Positions 1-8,845 of a DNA stretch of 59,719 bases are shown here, piece by piece. Numbering within the stretch: the stretch's first letter is position 1; each line of letters begins with the position of its first letter. This DNA is from Nocardia otitidiscaviarum NBRC 14405 (GTDB lineage Bacteria > Actinomycetota > Actinomycetes > Mycobacteriales > Mycobacteriaceae), in the NCBI RefSeq assembly GCF_000308635.1, contig NZ_BAGD01000101.1, positions 1-59,719 on the forward strand, given 5' to 3'. Position numbers and translations under genes: made by a program. The notes beneath the pieces are model-generated. The model saw nothing but the letters and a program-made list of their open reading frames with translations. It was not told the DNA's origin and made no database searches.

Positions 1-161
1 TCGGTGGACCCGTTATCACTGATCAGCACCTCGAACGGGCCGGAGTAGTCCTGCTCCGCCAGCCCGTTCAACTGTTCGTCGAGATCGGGCAGTCCGTTGT
101 GGACCGGGATGATGATCGACACCAACTCCGGTGTGCGCGCGGTCGGTGGTGCATCGTTCAT
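1..161 (-). CDS. Glycosyltransferase family 2, N-terminal fragment cut by the window edge
   Basis: Reading the minus strand from the ATG at 161 gives about 53 residues that run off the left edge with no stop. They contain the start of a GT-A fold: a beta strand (LVSIIIPVHNG), a helix with DEQLNGLAEQDY, and a second strand ending in VLISDNGST, the usual nucleotide-sugar binding beginning of family 2 glycosyltransferases. These enzymes transfer sugars from nucleotide donors to polysaccharide, glycolipid or protein acceptors at the membrane. The gene is divergent from the complete glycosyltransferase at 328, so the pair may belong to one envelope sugar locus. Acceptor and donor cannot be told from the fragment. 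Confidence 0.75.
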   Translation of the reverse strand, partial: MNDAPPTARTPELVSIIIPVHNGLPDLDEQLNGLAEQDYSGPFEVLISDNGST

Positions 162-327
162 GGAATCCGCTCTCAGCGCTTCGGTCGCAGGTGTGCACCA
201 CTCAACGGCGATGCGACGCAATAATATTCGTCGAACGCGAGGCCGTCCGGATTTCCCATTCCTGGGGATGCGGGATGGGGCGAAGACTGCGAGGATCGAG
301 CGCTCAGTCGACACCTGGGATAGCGAA

Positions 328-1194
328 ATGGACAGTCCGATGCCCCGTCCCACTCCCCGACAGACGCTGTCGGTGGTCATTCCGGCCCTCAACGAGGCCA
401 CCTCGATCGCCCGGACACTCGAACGCCTGCTGCCCCAACCGGATATCGACGAGATCATCGTCGTCGACAACGGCAGCGACGACGCCACCGCCGATATCGT
501 GCACCGGATCGCCGAGCACCACCCGAAACTCGCACTCGTGCACGAGCCGACCCGAGGCATCGCGGCGGCGCGCAACTGCGGCTTCGACAAGGCCCGCGGC
601 GACGTGATCGCCCGCACCGACGCGGATACGCTGGTGGACCCGGATTGGGCCCGGACGATCCTCGATTTCCTCGCCGAACATCCCGAGACCGCCGCCGTCA
701 CCGGGCTGTGCACCTATCACGATTCGCCGATCGGATTCCTGCTGCGGTCGGGGCAGTGGCTGCTGTTGCGGCTCGGCGTGCTGGGTGGACAGGTGGGGAA
801 TCTGTACGGGCCGAATATGGCGATCCGACGGGACGCCTGGCACCAGGTCCGCGACGACACGCGCGTGCGCGTCGATGTGGTCGACGATCTGGATCTGGCG
901 CTGTGCCTGGCGAAACGGGGGCTGCGCATCGACCAGCCGACCCGGCTGCGGGCACGGACCTCCGCGCGCCGCAGACGCACCGGCCCCCTGCGCTGGTGGC
1001 GATATCAGCAACTCGGCCTGCGCACCATCTCCGAGCACGGGTTCATCGTGCGCCCGCTGCACCGATTCATGATCGTCACGGCGTGGCTGGGGCACACCGT
1101 GCAATGGCCGATCTACCGCTGGTGGGACTTCCGGCGACGACGGTTCAGCCTGCGGCCCGGGTCGGAGCGGATCTCCCCGATCGGCTCGCGCTGA
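328..1194 (+). CDS. Glycosyltransferase family 2
   Basis: A protein of 288 residues with a GT-A fold. The N-terminal part has LSVVIPALNEATSI, the strand EIIVVDNGSDD, the signature TRGIAAARNCG, and a DxD-type metal site in RTDADTLVDPDW at about residues 93-104. A further acidic patch (VDVVDDLDL) lies where family 2 enzymes carry the catalytic-base region. The end is rich in Arg and Trp and may lie on the membrane; no clear transmembrane helix is present. The ATG at 328 is chosen because GGGA sits 7 bases upstream and the conserved fold starts just after it; the frame is open further upstream but does not look like protein. The sugar and acceptor are unknown. Confidence 0.8.
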   Translation: MDSPMPRPTPRQTLSVVIPALNEATSIARTLERLLPQPDIDEIIVVDNGSDDATADIVHRIAEHHPKLALVHEPTRGIAAARNCGFDKARGDVIARTDADTLVDPDWARTILDFLAEHPETAAVTGLCTYHDSPIGFLLRSGQWLLLRLGVLGGQVGNLYGPNMAIRRDAWHQVRDDTRVRVDVVDDLDLALCLAKRGLRIDQPTRLRARTSARRRRTGPLRWWRYQQLGLRTISEHGFIVRPLHRFMIVTAWLGHTVQWPIYRWWDFRRRRFSLRPGSERISPIGSR

Positions 1195-1207
1195 CCGCCG
1201 TTCGCGC

Positions 1208-1903
1208 TCAGCCCAATCCGAGTACGGCCATGCGCTCGGCGTGACTGTTCTGCATGCGCTCGAAGAGGGTGGCGATGCCGTTCAGGTCGCCGGTGGCGGT
1301 GAGCACGAGATCGGTGAGCTCGTCGCGCTGGGCCATGACGTACTGGGCCTGCGTGATGGCCTCGCCGAGCAGGCGACGGCCCCAGAGGGTGAGCCGGTCG
1401 CGCTCGGACCGGTTCTGGGCCACCGCGGTGCGGACCTCCTCCACCACGAACTCGGAATGGCTGGTCTCGGCGAGCACATCGCGGACCACCTCGGAGACCT
1501 CGGGAGCCAGCGCGTCGGCGATCTCGGTGTAGAAGTCGGCGGCGATGCCGTCACCCACGTAGAACTTGACCATCGACTCCAGCCAGGTGGAGGGGTCGGT
1601 GGAGGCGTGATACGCGTCCAGGGCGCGCACGAACGGGGCCATGGCGTCGAAGACGTCCACCCCACGCGCCGCGAGGGCCTGCTCCAGCGTTTTGAAGTGG
1701 TCCATCTCCGCGCCCGCCATCTTGGCGACGGCCACCTTGCCGCGCAGGGTCGGCGACAGCTTGGCCTCCTCGGCCAAACGGTAGAACGCGGAGATCTCGC
1801 CGTAGGCGAGCACCGCGAACAGGTCGATCACCCCCGGATCGTCCGCGGCGACCTTACCCGAAACCTCCGAAACACCCAGCGCGGCAGACGTGTCAGCTCC
1901 CAT
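1208..1903 (-). CDS. Ferritin-like fold protein (Rv3210c type)
   Basis: A 231-residue, mostly helical protein. Helices carry spaced acidic and histidine residues of a ferritin-like carboxylate-bridged di-metal bundle: YGEISAFYRLAEEA, AGAEMDHFKTLEQAL, DFYTEIADAL and TSHSEFVVEEVR. The ExxH-type pair (EMDH) and the glutamates fit a di-iron site like that of MiaE-type tRNA hydroxylases, but substrate is unknown. Mycobacteria keep a homologue beside rhlE, and here too it lies just left of rhlE, which suggests a link to RNA metabolism; that is inference. The gene converges on the glycosyltransferase with a gap of only 13 bases. Confidence 0.75.
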   Translation of the reverse strand: MGADTSAALGVSEVSGKVAADDPGVIDLFAVLAYGEISAFYRLAEEAKLSPTLRGKVAVAKMAGAEMDHFKTLEQALAARGVDVFDAMAPFVRALDAYHASTDPSTWLESMVKFYVGDGIAADFYTEIADALAPEVSEVVRDVLAETSHSEFVVEEVRTAVAQNRSERDRLTLWGRRLLGEAITQAQYVMAQRDELTDLVLTATGDLNGIATLFERMQNSHAERMAVLGLG

Positions 1904-1928
1904 GCTCTACACCCTAGCTTCCGGCGCG

Positions 1929-2981
1929 TCAGGGCAGGTCGCGGAGGAACTTGTCGAGGTAGGTCCACGTGGTGTCGCGGGCGAGCAGGATGCCGAGGTG
2001 ACTGCCGGGGGCCGTCTCGTAGCGCACCTCCGGCGAGCCGGTCAGGGTTTCGGTGCCGTGCCGCACGGCGGCGGCCGCGGTGATGGCGTCGTCGGGGCCG
2101 CCGACCAACAGCACCGGGACCGTGACATCGGCGAGCTCGATCCGGCGCTCACCCAGCCGCATCACGCCCTTGCCGATGTCGTTCGCCATCATGAAGCGCT
2201 TCCACAGCTGGTTGTAGAAGCGCGCCGGGTAGCCGGGCAGGGCGTTCTGGAAACGGTCGATGGTCTCCATGCGCGCCAGGGTGGCGGTGTCGGTGAGATT
2301 GCGGGCGATGAACCACGGACGCTTCACCTCGCGCTCCCACGCGGTGACGCGGTAGGCGATACGGGTCAGCGGGGCGGGCACACCCCCGGCCAGGTGCACC
2401 GCGGCCACGGCGGCGCGGTCACCGGTCACCTTGACGAGCTGGCGCAGCTGCGGCATGCCGACCATGTGGTCGTAGCTCAGCGGTGCGCCGACGGCGGTGA
2501 CGGACCGGATCGGCAGGGTCGGGTCCGCGGCGGCCGTCAGCAGTTCCAGCACCCCGCCGATGGACCAGCCCACCAGGTCCACCGGTCGGCCGCCCCGATC
2601 GGCCGAGACCCGGCGGATCGCCTCGGGCAGGATGTCGTCGATCCAGGTCTCGAAACCCATGTCGCGGTCGGCGTATCCGATATCGCCGTAGTCGACCAGG
2701 TAGGGCGCGCGGCCGGAGTCGAGCAGGAAGCGCACCAGGCTCTGGTCCGGGCGCAGATCGAAGCAGAAGGCGGGCGCGGCCAGCGGCGGCACCAGCAGTA
2801 CGGCCGGGGCGTCGGCGGCGGCGCCGTCGTAGCGGTGCAGCAGGCGGTGCGGCCGATCGTCGAGCACCGTCGACGGGGTGGGCTCGGGGGCTTCGATGCC
2901 GGCGCCGAAGGTCAGGGCCCACGCATTGCGCGCGGCGGTGGTCACGGTGTCTGCCAAACTCACCCGCTCAACTTCGCACAT
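1929..2981 (-). CDS. Alpha/beta hydrolase, PhaC-like
   Basis: A 350-residue alpha/beta hydrolase. The nucleophile elbow GWSIGG (G-x-S-x-G) follows the strand PVDLVGW. The late strand VTVPVLLVGGPDDAIT carries the acid, and SHLGIL near the end carries the histidine. The layout resembles PHA synthase/depolymerase-like hydrolases of Mycobacteriales, so an acyl-ester or acyl-CoA substrate is likely; the exact reaction is unknown. The ATG at 2981 has no good ribosome site; a GTG at 2963 with GAAG 8 bases upstream is the alternative start. A palindromic element (2987-3000) sits 5 bases upstream of the ATG and recurs upstream of the thiolase gene at 46.8 kb. Confidence 0.75.
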   Translation of the reverse strand: MCEVERVSLADTVTTAARNAWALTFGAGIEAPEPTPSTVLDDRPHRLLHRYDGAAADAPAVLLVPPLAAPAFCFDLRPDQSLVRFLLDSGRAPYLVDYGDIGYADRDMGFETWIDDILPEAIRRVSADRGGRPVDLVGWSIGGVLELLTAAADPTLPIRSVTAVGAPLSYDHMVGMPQLRQLVKVTGDRAAVAAVHLAGGVPAPLTRIAYRVTAWEREVKRPWFIARNLTDTATLARMETIDRFQNALPGYPARFYNQLWKRFMMANDIGKGVMRLGERRIELADVTVPVLLVGGPDDAITAAAAVRHGTETLTGSPEVRYETAPGSHLGILLARDTTWTYLDKFLRDLP

Positions 2982-2986
2982 GCCGG

Positions 2987-3010
2987 TACAGCGTGTATCA
3001 CCTATGTGAT
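2987..3010. promoter_or_regulatory. Putative operators of the alpha/beta hydrolase gene
   Basis: Two overlapping inverted repeats lie directly upstream of the hydrolase start: TACAGCGTGTATCA at 2987-3000 and ATCAC-CTAT-GTGAT at 2997-3010. The first matches for 14 bases an element upstream of the thiolase gene (46834-46847). A TetR-type repressor site is a reasonable guess; no regulator is identified. Confidence 0.45.
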
Positions 3011-3477
3011 GAACTCAACTGCCGAACGGCCGTAATCCACCCGATCGAAGATCGAATTATGCTGCGCCGCAGCACCTGCCACCGGGAATACGCGGACCTG
3101 GCGCACCGGTTGAAGCCGATAGGAACCATGCGGATACGGCAATAGCCCGCGCAATTGCGGTGGCGGAAAAAGAGTGTGCGACCGTATCACGCTACAATCT
3201 CCCCGGACAACGGAAATTTTCGCCCGACTCCGGTTTGCCCGCACGCGTGAACCGCACGGGCAGGGGTCGCCGAAGTCCGAGAAAATGTGCGCGCACCGGA
3301 TCCACGTCATCCCGAGCGCCGCGCCAGGTAGATGCCAGCAATCGGTCACCAACGACCGGCCTTGGGGTATCCCGCAGCGGCCGATGACAGCGAATGGATC
3401 AGTGGTCGTCGCGGGCCGCCCGGGCCCGCCCCACACCCTCGTGCGCGCGAGACGCGATATACGAGGAAGGCACGAAC
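3011..3477 (+). promoter_or_regulatory. rhlE: Intergenic region with probable rhlE promoter and long leader
   Basis: About 470 bases without a convincing gene separate the divergent hydrolase and rhlE. A good -10 element, TACAAT, lies at 3193-3198; the matching -35 is weak. If it is used, the rhlE mRNA would carry a leader of roughly 270 bases. Several short inverted repeats occur in the leader, for example CGGTC/GACCG around 3340-3360. Short open frames on both strands here lack coding character. Confidence 0.4.
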
Positions 3478-6400
3478 CTGAGCAAGATCACCGTAGAGCA
3501 GGAACCCGGCGTCGCCGACACCCTGCTGACAGCCGAACTGGACGACACCCACACCGCCCCGACTTTCGCGGAATTGGGCGTGCGCACCGAAATCGTCCGC
3601 GCCCTCGACGAGATCGGCATCCAGCGGACATTCGCCATTCAAGAACTCACCCTGCCGCTGGCACTGGCCGGTGAGGACCTCATCGGTCAGGCCCGTACCG
3701 GTATGGGCAAGACCTTCGGTTTCGGAGTGCCGCTGCTGCATCGCATCGCCACCACCGATTCCGGCACCACCCCCCTGGACGGCACCCCCCGCGCCCTCAT
3801 CATCGTGCCGACGCGCGAACTGTGCATCCAGGTCACCCAGGATCTGGAGAATGCCTCCAAGTACCTGCGCAATCAGAAAGGCCCGCTGAAGGTCACCTCG
3901 ATCTACGGCGGCCGCCCCTACGAATCGCAGATCGCGGCGCTGCGCGAAGGCGTCGACGTGGTCGTCGGCACCCCGGGCCGACTGCAGGACCTCGCCGAAC
4001 AGCAGCATCTGGTGCTCGGCAAGGTGGGCGTGCTGGTGCTGGACGAAGCCGACGAAATGCTCGACCTTGGCTTCCTGCCCGATATCGAGCGAATTCTGAA
4101 CATGGTGCCGCAGCAGCGGCAGACCATGCTGTTCTCGGCCACCATGCCGGGGCCGATCATCACCCTGGCCCGCACCTTCCTGAACCGGCCCACCCACATC
4201 CGGGCCGAGGAAGCCAACGCCACCACCATCACCGAGCGCATCTCGCAGTTCGTCTACCGTGCGCACGCGCTGGACAAGAGCGAACTGGTCTCGCGCATCC
4301 TCCAGGCCGAGTCCCGCGGGGCCACCATGGTCTTCGCCCGCACCAAGCGCACCGCGCAGAAGGTGGCCGACGATCTGGCCGAACGCGGCTTCGCGGTCGG
4401 CGCGGTGCACGGCGACCTGAACCAGGTGCAGCGCGAGAAGGCGTTGAAGAAGTTCCGCGAGGGCAAGATCGACGTGCTGGTCGCCACCGATGTGGCGGCG
4501 CGCGGCATCGATATCGACGATGTCACCCACGTGGTGAACTACCAGTGCCCGGAGGATGAGAAGACCTACGTGCACCGGATCGGCCGCACCGGCCGCGCGG
4601 GCCGCCACGGCGTCGCCATCACCCTGGTGGACTGGGATGAGCTGAACCGCTGGAGTGCCATCGATTCCGCGCTCCGGCTCGGCATTCCCGAACCGGTGGA
4701 GACCTATTCGCGCTCCCCGCACCTCTACACCGAACTCGGCATCCCCGAGGGCGTGACCGGTGTGATCCGCAAGCGCAAGCCCGAACGCGACGAGGACGCC
4801 GTGGTGGTGGAGCGCGAGGCGCGCGCCCCGCGCAAGCGAAACCGCCGCCGCACCCGGGGCGGGCAGCCGGTGGACGATGCGGCGACCACCGGTTCCGGCT
4901 CGACCACCGGATCCAGCGCCGACGGCGCGGGCGATGCGGAGGGCGACAAGCCCGGGCGTCGCCGTCGTCGCCGCCGGGGACGCGGTGGGTCCGACGAGGC
5001 CGCCGGTTCCGCGCGGACCACCGACGACGCGGCGAATGCCGATGCCGCCGAAGCGGTTTCGCGCGACAACGGATCGTCCGCGACCGAGTCCGACGAGGCG
5101 CGAGCGGACCGTCCCGGCCGTCGTCGCCGCCGTCGCCGCGGCGGTGCCGACCGCACCGACCGGGCCACCGGCACGGATACCGCCGACACCTCCGCCCCGG
5201 TGAGCGCCGAAGGGGCGGCCGATCACCGCGCCGACGACGCGGCCCAGGGTTCCGAGAACGCCGACTCCACGGTGCTCGCGGACGAGCCTCGTACCGCCCC
5301 GCACGGGAACACGGACACGGCCGCGCCGAACGACGCGGTCACCGACGCGGCGACGGATGCCTCCGAGCCCACCGCGGCCGAGGAACGCGTCGCTCCGAAG
5401 CGCTCCCGTACACGGCGCGCCAAGAGCACGGCCGCCGAATCGAGCGCGACCAACGGCGCAGGCGTCACCGACGCCGCGAACACGGCCGCTGACGCCACCG
5501 CCCGTGACGCCGAGAGTGCCTCGGCCGCAGCAGCTTCCGCGGCCGACGGTCAGAGCAGCACGGTCATGCCGAACGCCGACTCGACGGTCGCACCGAACGC
5601 TGACTCGATGGTCGCCCCGAATGCTGACGCAACGGTGACGAGGCCCAAGCGCACCCGTACCCGGCGCACCGCAGCCGATACCACCGCGACCGGCGCGGAC
5701 GCGGCCGTCCCGGCGTCTGAGGCGGCAGGCGCGGCCGGTGCCGGTGCCGGTGCCGATGCGGCGGCGGCCGACATCGCCGCGGCTTCGATCGGCCAAGCGG
5801 ATTCCGCCGCAAAGGAATCGACCGCGACCTCGGCGTTGGGCGATACCGCGACGGCGGCTCCGAAGCGCACCCGTCGGAAGGCCACGGCCGAGGCGGGCGC
5901 GCCGACCCGGAACACGAACGCCACCGCGGAAACGGACACGCGCGCACCCGCCGCGGCCGCCACGGCGGCCGCATCCGCTCTCGTGGGAACCGACGAGGCC
6001 GGGGCAACAGGTGACGCCGATACGTCGGCACCGAAGCGGACCCGTACTCGGCGGACCAAGGCGGCAACCGAAACCGGAACCGCCACAACCGAACCGAGTG
6101 CGAGCACCACCGGCACGGAGGCTGAGCCGGAGGCCGGGACGCGCAAGCGCACCCGCCGCAAGACCGCAGCCGACACGAGCGCGACGACGGCTGAGAGCGC
6201 CCCCGCCCCCACGGGCACGAGCGAGGCCGATACGAGCACGGCGGCCGTCTCCCCCACCGCTGACGCGGGCACCGCGGCCGACACGGCGGCACCGAAGCGC
6301 GCGCGGACGCGTCGGACCAAGGCCACGGCCGAAACCGATTCCAGCGCAACCGAATCGGGCCGGAGCGCCGAGAGCGGCTCGAACGCGGCGGGCACGGATG

Positions 6401-6915
6401 CCGCGGAGGAGGTGGCGCCGAAGCGCACCCGCACGCGACGGGCTGCGGCCGATACCACTGCGGCCGATACCGATCGGAGCACCGCGAACGGCTCGGACGC
6501 AGCGGCCGCCGCGGTGGCGGACGGTTCTGGCACGGCGGCACCGAAATCCGCTCGTGCGCGGCGCACCAAGGCGGCTGCCACCGCGGCCGACCCGGGCGCG
6601 ACCGGGACCGATTCCGGCGCAACCGGATCGGGCCTGAGCACCGCGAGCGGCTCGGACGCGACGGCGACCGGAGCGGAGGGCACCGCGGACGCGGCGGCGC
6701 CGAAGCGCACCCGCGCCCGGCGCGCCAAGGCCGATACCACCGAGGCCGACGGGGCGACAGCGTCCAACGGATCGGCGGCGACCGATGCGGGCGGGTCCGG
6801 TGCGGCCGGGATCGCGGATGGGGCCGCGCCCGCGCAGCGGCGGCGTCGGCGGAAGGCGGAGGAGGGTGAGGTCGTGACGGCCGAGGCCGACACCGCTGTC
6901 GCCGCGACGGCCTAG
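3478..6915 (+). CDS. rhlE: DEAD-box RNA helicase with very long basic-repeat tail
   Basis: ATP-dependent RNA helicase of 1145 residues. The first ~430 residues form the two RecA domains: Q-motif region (TFAIQELTLPLAL), motif I (ARTGMGKT), motif Ia (PTREL), DEAD (VLDEADEML), SAT (LFSATMPG) and motif VI (HRIGRTGRAGR). It should unwind RNA in degradation or ribosome assembly, as mycobacterial RhlE does. The remaining ~700 residues are Ala/Thr/Asp/Ser-rich and disordered, punctuated by about 13 basic clusters such as RRRRRRRG and APKRTRTRR. The mycobacterial homologue is only about half as long. Start: a CTG at 3478 has AGGAAGG 7 bases upstream, better placed than any ATG or GTG; the first in-frame ATG is at 3394. 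A CTG start is inferred. Confidence 0.9.
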   Translation: MSKITVEQEPGVADTLLTAELDDTHTAPTFAELGVRTEIVRALDEIGIQRTFAIQELTLPLALAGEDLIGQARTGMGKTFGFGVPLLHRIATTDSGTTPLDGTPRALIIVPTRELCIQVTQDLENASKYLRNQKGPLKVTSIYGGRPYESQIAALREGVDVVVGTPGRLQDLAEQQHLVLGKVGVLVLDEADEMLDLGFLPDIERILNMVPQQRQTMLFSATMPGPIITLARTFLNRPTHIRAEEANATTITERISQFVYRAHALDKSELVSRILQAESRGATMVFARTKRTAQKVADDLAERGFAVGAVHGDLNQVQREKALKKFREGKIDVLVATDVAARGIDIDDVTHVVNYQCPEDEKTYVHRIGRTGRAGRHGVAITLVDWDELNRWSAIDSALRLGIPEPVETYSRSPHLYTELGIPEGVTGVIRKRKPERDEDAVVVEREARAPRKRNRRRTRGGQPVDDAATTGSGSTTGSSADGAGDAEGDKPGRRRRRRRGRGGSDEAAGSARTTDDAANADAAEAVSRDNGSSATESDEARADRPGRRRRRRRGGADRTDRATGTDTADTSAPVSAEGAADHRADDAAQGSENADSTVLADEPRTAPHGNTDTAAPNDAVTDAATDASEPTAAEERVAPKRSRTRRAKSTAAESSATNGAGVTDAANTAADATARDAESASAAAASAADGQSSTVMPNADSTVAPNADSMVAPNADATVTRPKRTRTRRTAADTTATGADAAVPASEAAGAAGAGAGADAAAADIAAASIGQADSAAKESTATSALGDTATAAPKRTRRKATAEAGAPTRNTNATAETDTRAPAAAATAAASALVGTDEAGATGDADTSAPKRTRTRRTKAATETGTATTEPSASTTGTEAEPEAGTRKRTRRKTAADTSATTAESAPAPTGTSEADTSTAAVSPTADAGTAADTAAPKRARTRRTKATAETDSSATESGRSAESGSNAAGTDAAEEVAPKRTRTRRAAADTTAADTDRSTANGSDAAAAAVADGSGTAAPKSARARRTKAAATAADPGATGTDSGATGSGLSTASGSDATATGAEGTADAAAPKRTRARRAKADTTEADGATASNGSAATDAGGSGAAGIADGAAPAQRRRRRKAEEGEVVTAEADTAVAATA
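5566..5640 (+). repeat. In-frame tandem repeats inside the RhlE tail
   Basis: Three successive copies of a unit encoding PNADSTV/PNADSMV/PNADATV, with near-identical DNA, lie just before a PKRTRTRR cluster. They show that the tail grows by local duplication. The 12-14-residue basic clusters themselves recur at irregular spacing of about 30-70 residues through 4850-6850. Confidence 0.7.
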
Positions 6916-6942
6916 TCGGGCGGATCGGATAGTCTCGCAGAC

Positions 6943-8172
6943 GTGCTCGCACCAGAGCGGCGGACGCGCGCCGATATCGTCATCGCCGCCGCGATCGCCG
7001 CTCTGGTGGCGATCGCGGCGGTCGTGGTGTGGTGGACCAGCGACGCGCGGAGTACCGAATCGGTCACCGCGGACCGCACTCTCACCTCCCCGCCCACCCC
7101 GGATCGCCTCCCCTCCGACCTGCGCGAACTCTGGCACGCCCCGGACGGGGCGGCACAGCGCGCGCTGACGGTCGGCGGGGTCGCGGTGACCGCCGACGGC
7201 AGCACCGTGACCGGCCGCGATCCGCGCACCGGCGAACAGGTGTGGATGTACCGCCGCGACCTGTCCCTGTGCGGGGTGGAATCGCAGTTCGGCATGGTCG
7301 TGGCCACCTACCGCGACGATCGCGGGTGTAGCCAGACCACCCAGCTCTACGGTGAGACCGGGGCGCGACAGACCGCCCGCTCCAGCTATATGGACGATCG
7401 CGTCGAACTCACGGTGGACGGCACCCATGTGCTGGCGCTCGGTCCGCGCCGGTTGGAGATGTGGCGCTCGGATCTGGTGCGCACCCTCGAGTACGGGTAT
7501 GTCGACGCCCCGGTGAACCCGAACACGCAGCCCCGCAGCGGATGCCGATTCCTTTCCGCCGCTTCGAGTTCCAAGAATCTGGCGGTGCTGGAGCGCTGCC
7601 CGGACGAGGACGCCGACCGACTCACCGTGCAGAACTCGGCCCCCAAGGACGCCACGGTGCCGGATGTGCACAGCTCACACGTGCTCACCGCGCCCGGCGG
7701 CGCGGACGAGAACGCCCGGGTGCTCGCGGTCTCCGACAGCCGGGTCGCGCTCTACCTACCCCGAAGCGGTTCCAGCGAACCACGATTGGCGCTGTACGAC
7801 ATCTCCGGCAACCCGGTCGCCAACTATCCGCTCCCGGCGGATTTCACCGACGGGGCGCGCACGGCTCGGATCGGCTCGACCGTCTACGCGTTCACCGGCA
7901 ACAGTCTGATCGCCTTGAACTCCGCCACGCTGGCACCGAGCTGGATTCTGGAGAGTGTGCTCGGCACACCGGCGCTCATGTCGGGCCGCCTGCTGGTCCC
8001 GGTCGCCGACGGCCTCGCCGCCGTGGCCCCCGACACCGGCGCGACGAGTTCGCTGATTACTGTGCGGCGCAGCGACTATCACGGCGAACCGATCTCGGTG
8101 GCGGTGGTGGGGCCGACCGTGCTGGAGCGGCGCGGCGGACAGCTGTACGCCCTCGGCGGGGACGCCCCGTAA
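6943..8172 (+). CDS. Membrane-anchored PQQ-like beta-propeller protein (Rv3212 type)
   Basis: A 409-residue protein with one N-terminal transmembrane helix (about residues 12-31, IVIAAAIAALVAIAAVVVWW) and a large outside domain with propeller-like repeats: GRDPRTGEQVWMYRRD, ALNSATLAPSWILES and VAPDTGATSSLITV. It resembles the Ala/Val-rich protein that follows rhlE in mycobacteria (Rv3212), whose function I do not know. It starts at GTG 6943, 27 bases after the rhlE stop. There is no ribosome site, but TAGTCT ends 7 bases before the GTG, so a leaderless transcript is possible. Confidence 0.75.
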   Translation: MLAPERRTRADIVIAAAIAALVAIAAVVVWWTSDARSTESVTADRTLTSPPTPDRLPSDLRELWHAPDGAAQRALTVGGVAVTADGSTVTGRDPRTGEQVWMYRRDLSLCGVESQFGMVVATYRDDRGCSQTTQLYGETGARQTARSSYMDDRVELTVDGTHVLALGPRRLEMWRSDLVRTLEYGYVDAPVNPNTQPRSGCRFLSAASSSKNLAVLERCPDEDADRLTVQNSAPKDATVPDVHSSHVLTAPGGADENARVLAVSDSRVALYLPRSGSSEPRLALYDISGNPVANYPLPADFTDGARTARIGSTVYAFTGNSLIALNSATLAPSWILESVLGTPALMSGRLLVPVADGLAAVAPDTGATSSLITVRRSDYHGEPISVAVVGPTVLERRGGQLYALGGDAP

Positions 8173-8232
8173 CACACCACCGGCGCGTCCGCGTCCCCCG
8201 CGCCCGAACTGTCGTCAGGCATGATCGATTTC

Positions 8233-8835
8233 ATGGCCGACAACGAACACCGCCTGGTCCTGCTGCGACACGGCGAGACCGAATGGTCACGGGCCCGCAA
8301 GCACACCGGCCGCACCGACCTGCCGCTGACCGCCGCCGGCGAAGCACAGGCGCGCACGGCCGCCAAGATCCTGGAAGGGCTGGCGCTGCGCGACCCCCTG
8401 GTGATCAGCAGTCCCCGGCAGCGGGCCGTGCACACCGCCGAACTGGCCGGATTCCCCGCCGACCGCGTCGACGACGACCTGGCCGAATGGGATTACGGCG
8501 ACTACGAGGGCATCACCACGCCGCAGATCCGGGAGCACGATCCGGATTGGACCATCTGGACCGGCACCGTTCCCGGCGGTGAGACGGCCGCGCAGGTGAG
8601 CGCGCGCGCCGACCGCGTGCTGGACCGGGTGGGGCCGGAGCTGCGCGGCCACGATGTGGTGCTGGTCGGCCACGGCCACTTCTCGCGCGCCCTCATCGCC
8701 CGCTGGTTGGACCTCGAGGTGCGGGAGGGCCGCCGGTTCTTCATGTCCACCGCCGGGGTGAGCGTGCTGGGCCACGACCACGACGCGCGTACGCTGCGGG
8801 CGCACAATCTGATCGCACATCTGGACGACCTGTGA
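8233..8835 (+). CDS. Histidine phosphatase family protein (Rv3214 type)
   Basis: A 200-residue protein of the phosphoglycerate mutase/acid phosphatase superfamily. The catalytic motif LLRHGETEW supplies the phospho-histidine, SSPRQRAVHTAEL the second arginine region, EWDYGDYEGITTPQIRE the acidic region, and VLVGHGHFSRALIARW the second histidine. The mycobacterial homologue was first called Gpm2 but behaves as a phosphatase, so mutase activity should not be assumed. The ATG at 8233 is chosen because it matches the family start; an in-frame ATG at 8221 would add four residues. Confidence 0.85.
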   Translation: MADNEHRLVLLRHGETEWSRARKHTGRTDLPLTAAGEAQARTAAKILEGLALRDPLVISSPRQRAVHTAELAGFPADRVDDDLAEWDYGDYEGITTPQIREHDPDWTIWTGTVPGGETAAQVSARADRVLDRVGPELRGHDVVLVGHGHFSRALIARWLDLEVREGRRFFMSTAGVSVLGHDHDARTLRAHNLIAHLDDL

Positions 8836-8845
8836 AAGGGCATCG

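Noticed and set aside
3002..3436. Small frames in the hydrolase-rhlE gap
   Set aside because: No ribosome site, no family resemblance, and mixed composition; treated as leader and promoter DNA.
5550..6952. Two more long minus-strand frames (447 and 462 codons) within the rhlE tail
   Set aside because: Ala/Val/Ser or Arg/Pro-only composition, produced by the repeat structure on the other strand.
3346..7671. 1441-codon minus-strand open frame antisense to rhlE
   Set aside because: It mirrors the repetitive, high-GC3 rhlE tail; its product is Gly/Arg low-complexity without domains, and it spans two plausible plus-strand genes.
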